Source of the DNA: Chitinophagaceae bacterium
GTDB lineage: Bacteria > Bacteroidota > Bacteroidia > Chitinophagales > Chitinophagaceae
Direction: 5' to 3'
Assembly (NCBI GenBank): GCA_016719815.1
Contig: JADJYK010000010.1
Span: 133,031-197,030 of the forward strand
Length of the DNA: 64,000 nt
Program-made: the position numbers and the translations under genes
Shown here: positions 20,573 through 30,700 of the stretch, in pieces
Numbering within the stretch: position 1 is the first letter of the stretch
Layout: the number at the start of each line of letters is the position of its first letter
The notes under the pieces: generated by a model
What the model saw: the letters and a program-made list of their open reading frames with translations, nothing else
Told to the model about the DNA's origin: nothing
The model's database searches: none

Positions 20573-20586
20573 TAGAATTAATTCTA
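20573..20586. promoter_or_regulatory. Palindrome TAGAATTAATTCTA, candidate operator (copy 2)
   Basis: Perfect 14-bp inverted repeat, identical to the core of 13025-13040, placed in the 86-bp gap between the second IgGFc/PKD gene and the NarL-type response regulator. Its position suggests autoregulation of the two-component system. Confidence 0.5.
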
Positions 20587-20653
20587 CAAAAAGCTGAAAC
20601 AAAATATGGAATTTAGAGTACTGAACAGCATTCAGGCAGAAAAGAAGGAAATA

Positions 20654-21262
20654 ATGAAACCTAAAATATTATTAGCAGACGACCATAGCATGATCCGCAA
20701 GGGCCTGAAGTTACAATTAAACCTTACACTTGGGTATGATGATATTGAAGAGGTAGCCACCTGCAGCGACTTAATGAAAGAACTGGTTAAGAAAAACTAT
20801 ACGCACCTTATTCTTGATATTATTTTATCTGATGGCAATACCCTTGAAGTAATTCCCAATATACGCAGGGTGTATCCCGAGCTGAATATTCTCGTTTTTT
20901 CCATGCAGCCAGCAGAAATATATGGCGATGCGTTAAAACAATACGGCATTAACTACTATTTGTCAAAATCAGAGGGTGACGATGAAATACTGGCGGCCCT
21001 GCAAAAATTTCTGCAGAACGAAGTTTTACATAAAAAAAATAATATCAGTCACAGGGATAACCCCTTCACCAATCTTGCACCAAGGGAGCTGGAAATACTG
21101 CATTACGTTTTGAAAGGTGCAGGCACCAAGCAAATTTCTGAAACACTTAACTTGAAAATGAATACCGTTTCTACTATTAAAACCCGCATCTACGAAAAAA
21201 CAAATGCCGGCAACATTAAAGAACTAATGGAGCTGGCTACATTGTACAATGTAAATTATTAG
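20654..21262 (+). CDS. NarL/FixJ-type response regulator (LuxR HTH)
   Basis: 202 residues from ATG 20654, preceded by the ribosome-binding-like AAGGAA; the in-frame ATG 20606 would add 16 unconserved residues. Receiver domain residues 1-120: acidic pair D9 D10, phospho-acceptor D55 (HLILDIILSDG), and the conserved Lys in YYLSKSE. LuxR-type HTH at the C-terminus: LAPRELEILHYVLKGAGTKQ and NTVSTIKTRIYEKTNAGNI. It is followed 35 bp later by a histidine kinase, an obvious cognate pair. A palindrome shared with the upstream cargo promoters suggests those are its targets. Confidence 0.92.
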   Translation: MKPKILLADDHSMIRKGLKLQLNLTLGYDDIEEVATCSDLMKELVKKNYTHLILDIILSDGNTLEVIPNIRRVYPELNILVFSMQPAEIYGDALKQYGINYYLSKSEGDDEILAALQKFLQNEVLHKKNNISHRDNPFTNLAPRELEILHYVLKGAGTKQISETLNLKMNTVSTIKTRIYEKTNAGNIKELMELATLYNVNY

Positions 21263-21297
21263 CACAGAAGCCTTAACTTGGTCAGGGAATCATTAAT

Positions 21298-24200
21298 ATG
21301 AAAGCAATCCTGACTTTTGTGTGTTTCACTGTTTTACAGGCGGTCTCTCTTGCACAGAAAGGTTCTGCTTACCAGGTAAAAGAGTACAGCACCGATAATG
21401 GTCTTCCTTCTAATGGGATTAAAGGCCTGCAGTGGGATGAGGCAACCGGCTTTTTATGGATTGCCACCGAAGCCGGTATTTCCCGTTTTAACGGAATTGA
21501 TTTCACAAACTTTACAATAGAAAACACACCTGGTCTTTCTCATGAACGGATGGCCTTTATGGTAAAAAATAATGCCGGAACGATTTACACTTCAGATGTA
21601 AACGGAAACATCTTCAGCATTAATGCCAGTACGATTACTTACGATAAGTTCCCCATGCTGAAAAAAATAGATGGGTTAAAAAAAAGACACATTCTTGCCA
21701 CAACCGGAAATGATATGCAGCAGATAGTGCTTGCCTGTATGCTCGAAAGAGGTAACGAACAATGGAGCCGGTTGTTGCAGCTTTCAGACAGTTCGGTAAT
21801 TTTTATAAGCGGAAACCGTTCCGTTTATTTTGCCTCTTTGAATACCATGAAATTTGTTCCTGTTACTATCCCGTTTTTATTCTCCGGGTATTTTGTAATT
21901 AATGGTCAATTATTTTTAACAGATGCCAACAAGCGGATTTATCTCGCAAAAAATAATTTTCAGACATTTGAGCCGGTTCGGTTTGTCAGCTCCGGCGATA
22001 AGCCAGTTCCTTTTACGCCGGGAATTTCACTTTTTTATTGGGAAAACGGAATGGGCAACCCCATCCTTTTTTCGGGAAACAATGCGTGGCTTCTGCATTA
22101 CAGAAACAATAGTATCGAAGCAGAACTTATCTGTTCGGCAGTGCCCACTTCATCTTATATTCTGTCTGCCCAGTATAGCACAAAAAACAAAACGCTGTTT
22201 ATTGGTACCGACTCTAAGGGAATTGTTGTCATTCATGAAAACAGGGTAATGTCTGTCAAAAAAAAGAACACAGACATCCGTGAACGGAATTCTTTTTATT
22301 CGCAAATAGAGCTTCCCGATGGCAATATCCTTACTAACGAAGGCCATATCATTGGCAGCGCACCCTCTTTTCCGGTGTCCACACCCGTAAAAGGCAAATT
22401 TAATTATACAACCTATGCTAATGGAGATTCGCTTTGGTTTGCACAAATAAACAGCCGCTTTGGTATAACCCTTTTGCATTGCTATAATTATAAAACCGGG
22501 CAAACTGTCGTTTATAATAAAATCGGGGCAATACAGGAAAGTTTTGCAATGACACATTCCGGTGGGCGGATTTACCTTGCAACCAGCAAGGGTTTGGGTT
22601 ATTTTCAAAATGACAGTATTCATTATCTTTTTAAGCCCTCCCCGCAAAAGGGAGTTCAGGCAGCCCCATATACTATGACTGAGTTTTCCCCGGGGGTTCT
22701 TGGCGTTGCCTCCTGCGATGGGTTAATACTGTATAATGTCAACACGCCGGCTACTGATACCGTATTGAAAATGCCAGGCTACTGTGTTCGCAGCCTGTGG
22801 AAACATAAGGACTATGTTTTTATTGGTACATATGGCAAAGGTTTTTACATGTGGAAGGACGGAAGAGTAAAGGCAATGCCAACAGATAAGAATAATTTTC
22901 TGTTTTATGCACATTGCTTTGTTCCCGACAAGGATGGTTTTTGCTGGATAAGCACCAACCGGGGGCTTATTCAAGGCACAACTATCAGACCTGATTGATG
23001 CATTTGAAAAGAACAAGACACAGATTTATTATCACTATTTCGGGAAGAATGACGGAATGGATATAACAGAGATGAATGGCGGCTGTGCACCCTGTGCACT
23101 GGTTATGAAAAACAATATTATTTCTTTTCCAACCATGGATGGTTTGTTATGGGTAAACCCAGAAACAGCAAAACCTTTGCTTCCCGAAGGAACTATTTAT
23201 ATTGATGAATTTGTGGCGGGAGAAACCAAAATTAATCCCGACTCATTAAAAGAAATATCGCTGCCGTTCAGAGAAAGAAACGTTTTAATAAAACTTGGCT
23301 TTTCATCCTGGTGCAACAAAGAAAATATTTATCTCGAATATAGAATTAATAATACAGGTAAGTGGACGGCAGTTGACGTAAACAAAGGAGCTTTCATCGG
23401 TTTAAATAATCTTGACCCCGGATCCTATAAATTACAGATAAGAAAGCTTAACGGGTTTGGCATTGATAATTATTCGTACAAAGAGGTTGTTTTTTCAATT
23501 AAAGCGCCTTGGCACAAGCAATGGTGGTTCTATACCCTGGCAATAACCGTACTGACTGGACTGGTTTTAATTTATCTGCAATACAGAACAAAAAGATTTT
23601 TAATCAGGCAGAAAAAACTGGAACAGCAGGTAACCTAAAAAACAAAAGAACTGCTGCAGCAAAACGAAGTGATCGAAAAAAATAATACCATTAAAACAAG
23701 ACTTATCTCCATCATCAGCCATGATATTGTAACGCCCCTTAAATTTTTAACCGTAGCCGGAAAAAACCTGCTGGAAAAAAGAAAACTGATGCCCGAAAAC
23801 ATGCAGCAGGAAACCATACAGGAAATAACCAACACTTCGCAGGAACTGCAACTACTCTCTACCAATATTTTAAACTGGATAAAATACCAGAATGAAAACC
23901 GGCGGCTGACAAAAGAAACCTTTAACCTGAATGAAATGACAGGACAGGTGTTTGGCGTTTTACAATCGCTGGCAAAACAAAAGCAACTAAGGCTTGATAA
24001 TCTTGTGGACACAGAGCTTGAAGTTTACCAGTACTATGAGCCGCTAAAGATTTTGGTATATAACCTGCTTACCAATGCTATACATTTTACCGAGAATGGA
24101 ACAATTGCAGTGTCTGCTGAAAAATCAGACAAACAAATAACCGTGAAAGTGAAAGACGAGGGTGTTGGCATGTCGCCGGAGCAGGTGCACCGACTAATGG

Positions 24201-24361
24201 AAGAGCATGTGCTTATTACATCGGCCAATGTGGACATAAGAAAAGGCCACGGGCTTGGCTATCTTATTATTAAAGACCTGTTGAAGACCATGAACGCCAC
24301 CATGAAAATTGACAGCATGCAGGGCACCGGAACTACCGTGGCGATTACGATGGAGGGCTGA
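21298..24361 (+). CDS. Propeller-sensor histidine kinase (Reg_prop, Y_Y_Y, TM, HisKA-like, HATPase), one frameshift and one in-frame stop
   Basis: About 1020 residues in total. Signal peptide (TFVCFTVLQAVSLAQ), then two-component-regulator propeller repeats (GLQWDEATGFLWIATEAGIS; CWISTNRGL), a Y_Y_Y-like Ig domain (about 23200-23500, LEYRINNTGKWTAVD, PGSYKLQIRKLNGFG), one membrane helix (WWFYTLAITVLTGLVLIYL), a coiled coil and the kinase: H-box ISHDIVTPLKFL, N-box NLLTNAIHFTENG, G1 DEGVGMS, G2 GHGLGYLIIKDLL. An extra base near 22970 breaks GLFKAQLSDLIDAFEK. An in-frame TAA at 23636-23638 lies exactly where E is expected (QVT-E-KTKELLQQNE), splitting sensor from kinase. Whether the stop is real is open. 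Its partner is the NarL-type regulator upstream. Confidence 0.85.
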
Positions 24362-24557
24362 TAGGGGTTACGTGTTGCTGTGTATGAGTACCCGGTGTTA
24401 TCCTATGATTTTTGAGATACATATACTTGTCCGGCAGACCACCTTAGATATACAATATGGCTTCAATGATGCTGATAGCATTTAATCCATAGTTATGCCG
24501 CTTCCTTAATAAGGCGGGTATACAGCGGCTTAGCTTGCCGGTTTCTTGGGGTTTCGT
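24362..24557. other. Intergenic region between kinase and recX
   Basis: About 200 bp between convergent genes. The only structure noted is a weak hairpin around 24500-24530 (GCCGCT... AGCGGC, with inner CCTTAATAAGG), possibly a shared terminator without a clear T-run. No gene is supported. Confidence 0.3.
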
Positions 24558-25025
24558 TTACACTTTCTCCACTGCATTTCTTGCCAAATCCATTTCAAAA
24601 CCGCGGTTTATTAAATACTCCATTGTTTTTTTCTTTCTCACCAGGTATTGTTCATTTTTAAGGGCTGCGTATTTATCGGTGGCAAGCGTCTTCAGCACCT
24701 GCCGGTATTCATCTTCATCAATCTGCTTCAGCGCTTTTTTAATGCAATAGTCGCTTAGCTGCTTTTGCTTCAGTTCGTATTTAATTTTTATCCGGCCCCA
24801 CTGTTTCATCCGCCATTTACCGCCGGCAAAGGCAAGGGCAAAGCGTTCTTCGTTCAGGTAGTTCTCTTCTATCAATGTGGCAATAATTTCATCATGTGTA
24901 CTTTTCCACACACCAAGGCTGTACAGCTTTTCCCTTACCTCGCTGTGGCAGCGTTCCTGGTAAGCACAGTAGTGTTTCAGTTTTTGCAGGGCCTGTTCTT
25001 TGGAAAGTTGTTTTTTGTATTGCAT
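24558..25025 (-). CDS. recX: Regulatory protein RecX
   Basis: About 155 residues from the ATG at 25025 (MQYKKQLSKEQALQKLKHYC). RecX three-helix repeats are clear: YQERCHSEVREKLYSLGV, IATLIEENYLNEERFALAFA, WGRIKIKYELKQKQLSDYCI and KALKQIDEDEYRQVL. RecX binds RecA filaments and tunes recombinase activity. Length is typical for Bacteroidota. recA is not in the window. It lies downstream of locus B but is separated from it by the terminator at 25042-25066. Confidence 0.9.
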   Translation of the reverse strand: MQYKKQLSKEQALQKLKHYCAYQERCHSEVREKLYSLGVWKSTHDEIIATLIEENYLNEERFALAFAGGKWRMKQWGRIKIKYELKQKQLSDYCIKKALKQIDEDEYRQVLKTLATDKYAALKNEQYLVRKKKTMEYLINRGFEMDLARNAVEKV

Positions 25026-25041
25026 CAGTTGCAAAAATAAA

Positions 25042-25066
25042 AAAAGAGAGAACGAGTCTCTCTTTT
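25042..25066 (-). terminator. Terminator ending surface locus B
   Basis: A perfect 10-bp inverted repeat, AAAAGAGAGA / TCTCTCTTTT with a 5-nt loop. On the minus strand it is followed by a T-rich run (TTTTTTTATTTTT). It lies about 80 bp beyond the last gene of the locus and just before recX. Confidence 0.75.
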
Positions 25067-25143
25067 GCTTTGAGGAAAGGTTAATGGTTGGTTTGTTTCT
25101 GGAACCCCCTCCCAGGCATTTTCATTTCTGCCTGGAAGCAAAA

Positions 25144-26010
25144 TCAGTTTGTATATTTTCCCACATAAAAAATAGCCGGCTCGCTGATGCCATCACCGTT
25201 TATATTGCCATCGCCCAGCGGCTGGCCTTTACTGTCGAGGCATTGCAGCGTCCAGATAAATGTTCTTTTTATCGGTTGTGTTGCTTTAGAATCTGTTTCC
25301 CCGGATGTCAGCATTGCCAATTGCGGCTGCCAGATGTATTGGGTGATGCCCGTTACCTCTTTTTGTAGCAAGGGTAAATTACTCCGCAATGCCTGCATGG
25401 GGGTTTGTTTATCCAGTACTTCAAAAACCAGCAGGCGGTACGTAACCGGAGATGATGGCTGGGGGGCAACGGGTGTCCACCTGAATGTGATGACTGATTG
25501 GGCGGCTTCTGGCTTTAGCGTTGTTTCGTTTGCGGGCATTACCGGAATAGCCAGTTGTAAAGCGGCAATAGTAAAGTTGCGGCACTTCTCTTCTGAAATG
25601 GGAACAAAATCTGTTGGTGTTACAAGCTTCACACAAAGCTGGTAGTTATCGGCCGGTAGTTTACCCGTTTTGTCAAGTGATGTTTTTACTTTTCCAGTGA
25701 ACTGCATCAGCACCGGAGAGAAAACATCCTCAATAGAAAAAATATCATTTCCAAATCCCACAATAACAATTCTCGCTTTTGCAAGATTTGTAGAGCCAAC
25801 AATAGTGCCGTCGGTCGTTTTTAGTTCCGTTTTTATCTTCACCTGCCGTGTTGCACCGCTTTGGTTGACGACAATAAAATTCAAATCCCGCTGTGTCCAG
25901 CTTATCAGCGATGCAGGTGGCTGTGGCGCCACAACAAGTGTGGTGGTGAGTTGTGTAAATCCTGCGGCCGTTGCACAAATCAATATAGATGTAAAAAATA
26001 GTTTCTTCAT
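25144..26010 (-). CDS. Secreted FN3-like protein of locus B, paralog of the 33339-34948 gene
   Basis: 288 residues with signal peptide (MKKLFFTSILICATAAGFTQ). No named family recognised. The middle is Ig/FN3-like: ADNYQLCVKLVTP, then FRWTPVAPQPSSPVTYRLLV and IWTLQCLDSKGQPLGDGN. The same order occurs in the 33339-34948 protein (FRWTPIVPKPQQPVTYRLKV, FIWQVQAINREGKPIGSNNG, SEPHTF), so the two are paralogs flanking the operon. This copy lacks the cysteine-rich C-terminal module of the other. Last gene of the locus, 10 bp after the barrel gene. Predicted periplasmic or surface component. Confidence 0.75.
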   Translation of the reverse strand: MKKLFFTSILICATAAGFTQLTTTLVVAPQPPASLISWTQRDLNFIVVNQSGATRQVKIKTELKTTDGTIVGSTNLAKARIVIVGFGNDIFSIEDVFSPVLMQFTGKVKTSLDKTGKLPADNYQLCVKLVTPTDFVPISEEKCRNFTIAALQLAIPVMPANETTLKPEAAQSVITFRWTPVAPQPSSPVTYRLLVFEVLDKQTPMQALRSNLPLLQKEVTGITQYIWQPQLAMLTSGETDSKATQPIKRTFIWTLQCLDSKGQPLGDGNINGDGISEPAIFYVGKYTN

Positions 26011-26020
26011 AATTCAGGGT

Positions 26021-27775
26021 TTACTTTTCAAACCGGTATTGAAATCCCGTACGAACATTGCTTTCTAAATAGCTTGCATAGTTGGGCACAATTTCATTTC
26101 CGTACTTGAAGCGGTTGGTACTGATGAATGTTGTCCAGGTCAGCTTATTGGTTATTCTCCAGTCGCTGTTAAACGATGCAATAATATTGCTGTTATTTTT
26201 ATAGCTGTTTGTTTTTGAATAATTGTACTGCACCTGTGTCCGCAAGTTCATTTTCTTCTTCATGGCCGGCATACTGATGCCACCGCTTACTGTGACTAAA
26301 GTAAACTTAAGCGATGGTAGTTTGTTGGTAAAATACATCAAGCTAAAATCTGGCGACAGGCTTTTAGTAAGAAAAGTGGGCACATAAGTAAGTAACGCCA
26401 TATGTGTATTGTTAGAAGTTATGTTTCCGCTAATTACATCCCTTTCATCATACTTACTGTAGTTGTAACTCAGGCTTAACAGGTGTGCCATCTTTTCGTT
26501 GCTCCATGAATAAGAAGGGTTGATTCCAAAATCGTTGCTCACATTTTTTATGCCATAGGGATTGATACCGCCGGGCGCCTGGAAACCAAAGTTGTTAAAA
26601 TTAATATTCAGGCTGAAGTGGTCGCTAAACTGTGTGAACCAATTCAGGTTGCCAATAAATTGCTTTGCCTTCAGTGTATTGTTGCTTACATTATTCACCC
26701 GCTGACCGGCGCTGGCCACCACATTCATTTTATATATCCCGTCCTTGTTTTTCCAGGCATTGAACCTTGTGTTCAGTGTATAATCGAAGCGGTCGGGTAA
26801 CATAAACGGATAGCCGGGAGTTTGAAAACCAGCTCCGATATATTTTAGTTTTACGCCAATATCAAAGTTCTTTGACTTTCTTCCCACAGAGGCATCACCA
26901 GCAAAGTCTCTTACTGTTGATGCGTGGCCGTCAATAAATGGAAGAAAGGCCGCCTTGGTTGAATCAAGTGGCAGCAGCAAATCCTTGGTATAAATAGACT
27001 GGGCGCCTTCTGCTTTTGCATACCAGCCGTCTTTGAACAGCGCTTTTGCCGAAACGCTGGTTGTAAATCCTTCTTGTGGTTTAATGGTTAATGGCGGCGG
27101 ATTAGCAGATGAACTGTCGTCTTTAGCTTTTACAAAATTCAGGGATAACTCATATTTATCATCTTGTGCTTTGCCAAGAGAAAACATCCAGTTTCGCCTT
27201 TTATAAGCACCTGTTGTGGCGGGTGGCCCTGTAAAGAAATTAACGCTCTGCTGCGAAAGGCCTGTAAAAAATTTTATGCGGTAGGTTCCGGGGCGCAAAT
27301 CAAAACCAGCACCAAAAACACCAATATCGCCAGTACTCAAATCGGAATAATTAAGATACTGTGTACCCAGAAGCAGTTCCGCCCATTTGTATTTAGGGTT
27401 GAGTGCAAAATTGTTCATCGGGTTGGTGATGAACTGCGAAAAACTCTGTTTATCTATGCCCGCATACGGTCCGGCAAAATTGGTGGGGGTGGTGGCAAAG
27501 TTAAAATTCACCGGCATTGAAATATGCCTGCCCAATTGAATGTTGGGAGAAAACATAAATCGTACCTGGTTCCAGGGTTTGCGTGGCAGAAATCCCGTCC
27601 AGCCGGAAGGTGTTCGGCTCAATCCGTAGTGTTCATAGCTTATACCGACTGTGCCTCCTGTTATGATAGAGTTTTTTTTCTTCTGTACAGAATCGGTTTG
27701 TGCCGACGTAAAAATAACAGTACAAACAAGAAAAAGAAGAAATACCGGCTTTTGAATTTGCATACTGAATCTCAC
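26021..27775 (-). CDS. Outer-membrane beta-barrel-like protein of locus B
   Basis: 584 residues with signal peptide (PVFLLFLVCTVIFTSAQ). The rest alternates hydrophobic and polar residues with many aromatic strand ends (GISYEHYGLSRTPSGW, YKWAELLLGTQYLNYSDL, LSLSYNYSKYDERD) and ends in a strand finishing RTGFQYRFEK, as in outer-membrane barrels that end in an aromatic residue. No plug or TonB box was seen, so it is not an obvious TonB-dependent receptor. Its ATG overlaps the stop of the 1851-residue protein gene as ATGA, so expression is coupled. A role as outer-membrane anchor or export partner for that protein, by analogy with PorP/SprF, is inference. Confidence 0.75.
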   Translation of the reverse strand: MRFSMQIQKPVFLLFLVCTVIFTSAQTDSVQKKKNSIITGGTVGISYEHYGLSRTPSGWTGFLPRKPWNQVRFMFSPNIQLGRHISMPVNFNFATTPTNFAGPYAGIDKQSFSQFITNPMNNFALNPKYKWAELLLGTQYLNYSDLSTGDIGVFGAGFDLRPGTYRIKFFTGLSQQSVNFFTGPPATTGAYKRRNWMFSLGKAQDDKYELSLNFVKAKDDSSSANPPPLTIKPQEGFTTSVSAKALFKDGWYAKAEGAQSIYTKDLLLPLDSTKAAFLPFIDGHASTVRDFAGDASVGRKSKNFDIGVKLKYIGAGFQTPGYPFMLPDRFDYTLNTRFNAWKNKDGIYKMNVVASAGQRVNNVSNNTLKAKQFIGNLNWFTQFSDHFSLNINFNNFGFQAPGGINPYGIKNVSNDFGINPSYSWSNEKMAHLLSLSYNYSKYDERDVISGNITSNNTHMALLTYVPTFLTKSLSPDFSLMYFTNKLPSLKFTLVTVSGGISMPAMKKKMNLRTQVQYNYSKTNSYKNNSNIIASFNSDWRITNKLTWTTFISTNRFKYGNEIVPNYASYLESNVRTGFQYRFEK

Positions 27776-30700
27776 TTTTTGTTTTTAACTACAAAATCGA
27801 AACAGCTGATCACCTCACACTCCTTACAATCTTTATCCCGGAAAGTAAACTTCACACAAATTCTTCCCTTCAGTTCGCAACAATCAATTAATGGTGGCGG
27901 CGGAAGAATAAAATTCATGCCAATTGGTGTACCATTGTTAATCGTAAAGGTGCTGTTACTGCTCCAAACAACTTCCCTTGGGTTTTGATACACCCCCGTT
28001 CCTGTTGGGTTGAAAGGGTGCACCGTTGAGTTATAGATGGTAATCTTTGGCAAAACCGTTCCAATATTTGCGGCCGACAAAATACTGGCCCAAGTATAAG
28101 GAAGATTAATACACTTCATACACTCCTTTTCATAGTTGTCAAAAATGGTGTAGCTCAGCACTTCGGCTCTCACCTCGGTTAGCGGAACCCCGGCCAGTCC
28201 GTTTATTGTAAATGTTTGCGAAGCGATAGTAGCGTTAAACTGCTGGTTGTAACTGTATGTAAGTTTTGATGTATCCACTTTTATATTGTAGGGACAACAA
28301 TTAGAATCAACCGGACACTCTGTTTTAAACCGCACCACACAGCTATCACATACGGTTGTTCCGCACAGGCCATATAGTGTAACCGTGTAAACGCCGGTTT
28401 GATTAGGGGTGAACGTAAGCGGTACATTTCCCGAACTGTTGCCTGAAGGAGTTGTAAGTGTATAATTCACCGTACCGGGACAGGCGGGATCGGCGCAGAT
28501 GTAATTAGCGTTGATGGTAACCGGCTGGCTGCATTTAACACTAATCGGTTTATCTGTCGGTTTCTGGCAGTTAACCGGTTTTGTTGTGTTGCTAACAGTA
28601 ACTGTTTTCTCGCCCCATTTGCTTCCCTTGCAATCACAGGGCTTTTCGCAGGTTACTTTAAATTCAATAACGCAACTGTCGCAAATCGTATCACCACACC
28701 ATCCATAAAGGGTAAGAATATATATTCCATTTTGGTTTGGCGTAAATGTAACCGGTGCATTACCAGTTATTGCCGGGCCGCTTGGCGGCTGCAATGAATA
28801 TGTAACCTTTGGCGGACACAAACTGTCTTTACAAACATAGTTTGCATTGATGGTGTAAGACTGGTTGCAGTTCAGTTCATATACATTATTACACTTGAGT
28901 ATCTCTCCTTGTGGATTGCCAATATTAGCTTTTATGTTCCCGGTTTTGGCTGGCACCTGTTCCCCTTTTGACAAAACAATATTTTCCCAATAACTGCCAT
29001 CACAATTGCAGGTATCGCAAGGGAGTACAATTACCGAATAGGTATCACTGGTGTCTTTACATCCTGTAACGGGATCTGTTACAACGATGTGATACGTTCC
29101 ATTTACTGCCGGCGAATAACTTGGGTTATTTCCGTTGGTGCCAACAGGGCTGCCGTTGAAATACCATTGAACATTATAATTTGCGGCGAAAGCTCCCAGC
29201 AATGGTTTCGGTGCGTAGATAGTAAAGTTGCCCAGCGAATCACGGCATGTACAAGGAATTTTATCGCAGTAATGCGGGAACAAATCCGTTGGGGGTCTTC
29301 TGTTAATCTTAATATTCTTACTGCTGGTACAGCCGGTAACAGGATCGGTATATGTTGCAGTGTACACACCCGCAGCAAATACTGTAATAGAGTTGGTGCT
29401 GGCGCCGGTGTTCCATGTTATATTGCCGGCATAGTTGGATACACTTAATGTAATGGGCACTCCTTCACACAGGGTTGGGCTTGAGGCAATAACAGGCTGA
29501 GCGGGTACCGGGTTAACGGTGACGGTTAAAGAACAGGTGTCTTTGCAACCATACTCATTGGTAAGCACAAGATTGAAAACAGTTGTTGAGGATACACCCG
29601 TTGCATAATACATCATCCCGCTGGAAAGCAGATTGCCATAGTTTCCGTTAGCATACCAGTCAGACGTGTAGCCATTAAGATGATTAGGGCTGCCGAGCAT
29701 TACATTACCCGGTCCGCATAATTTGCTTGATGGTGAAGCCGAAATGATTGCTTTGGGTTTTGCAACCGCTTTTACTTCCACTTTATTGCTGGTACAGGTA
29801 CATCCATTGCTGGCTGTAACAATTACACGGTAAAACCCGGGAATAACAGTTGTGTAATTAACAGTGTTGTTTGTTCCGGGAGCATTTATAAAATTGCCTG
29901 GCGAAGATTCATGCTGCCACAGGTATGATGCTCCGGCAATAACGGGTCCGCTTATAGTGGCGGCGCCACCAGGACAGATGTATGCCGGCTGAATAGTGCA
30001 ATTTGTTATACCGGGCAATATGGTAATGTTTATACTGTCTTTACAAATGTTGCCAAGTGCGTCTGTTACAGTAAGCTTAACAGGCATTGTTCCCGCTGCA
30101 TTATAAATATGTGTGGTGGGAATAGTGAAAGCATTAAAGCCATCTCCAAAGCTCCAGTTTGATGTAATAATGCTGAATGATGGCGAGCCGGTTAAACTAA
30201 AATTTGTTTGCACGCCGGTACAAACCGGTGTCGGGTTTACGTTTATATCAAGCGGCGCATAATTTACGGTTTGTGTTGCCTGGCTTTGGCAGGTTAATCC
30301 CAGTGATGGATCTGAGTAGTTTATTGTTAACGTAATTGTATAGCTGATGGGTACCGGCGATGTGTAACAGTGTGCTGGTGGTGTTGCTGATGTTGTGGTC
30401 ACAACCGGACTTCCGTCACCAAAGTTCCAGTTATAGGTTGCTGTGGCGGAGTTGCTTGTTGGCGCAATAACAGACAGGTTATCAATTATCAAACAGCCGT
30501 TGCAATCCAGTTTATACGTGAACGCAGCCAAAAGGGGAACCCGTACAGTTGTAGCCACGCAGTTTCCTGTACAATTAGTTGGGTTGGGTGAGGGTGGCCC
30601 CACACAGAATGTAACACAATAATCACCCGGCATGGTGCCAGATGGATATGTATATGTAATGGGTGCCCCGGATGCGCCTGGCATAGTAACACCGTTTCCA

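Noticed and set aside
24449..24458. A single TATACAATAT, same as the LytTR repeat unit, downstream of the locus A kinase
   Set aside because: No second copy at 21-bp spacing and it lies past the 3' end of a gene; a lone AT-rich 10-mer can occur by chance.
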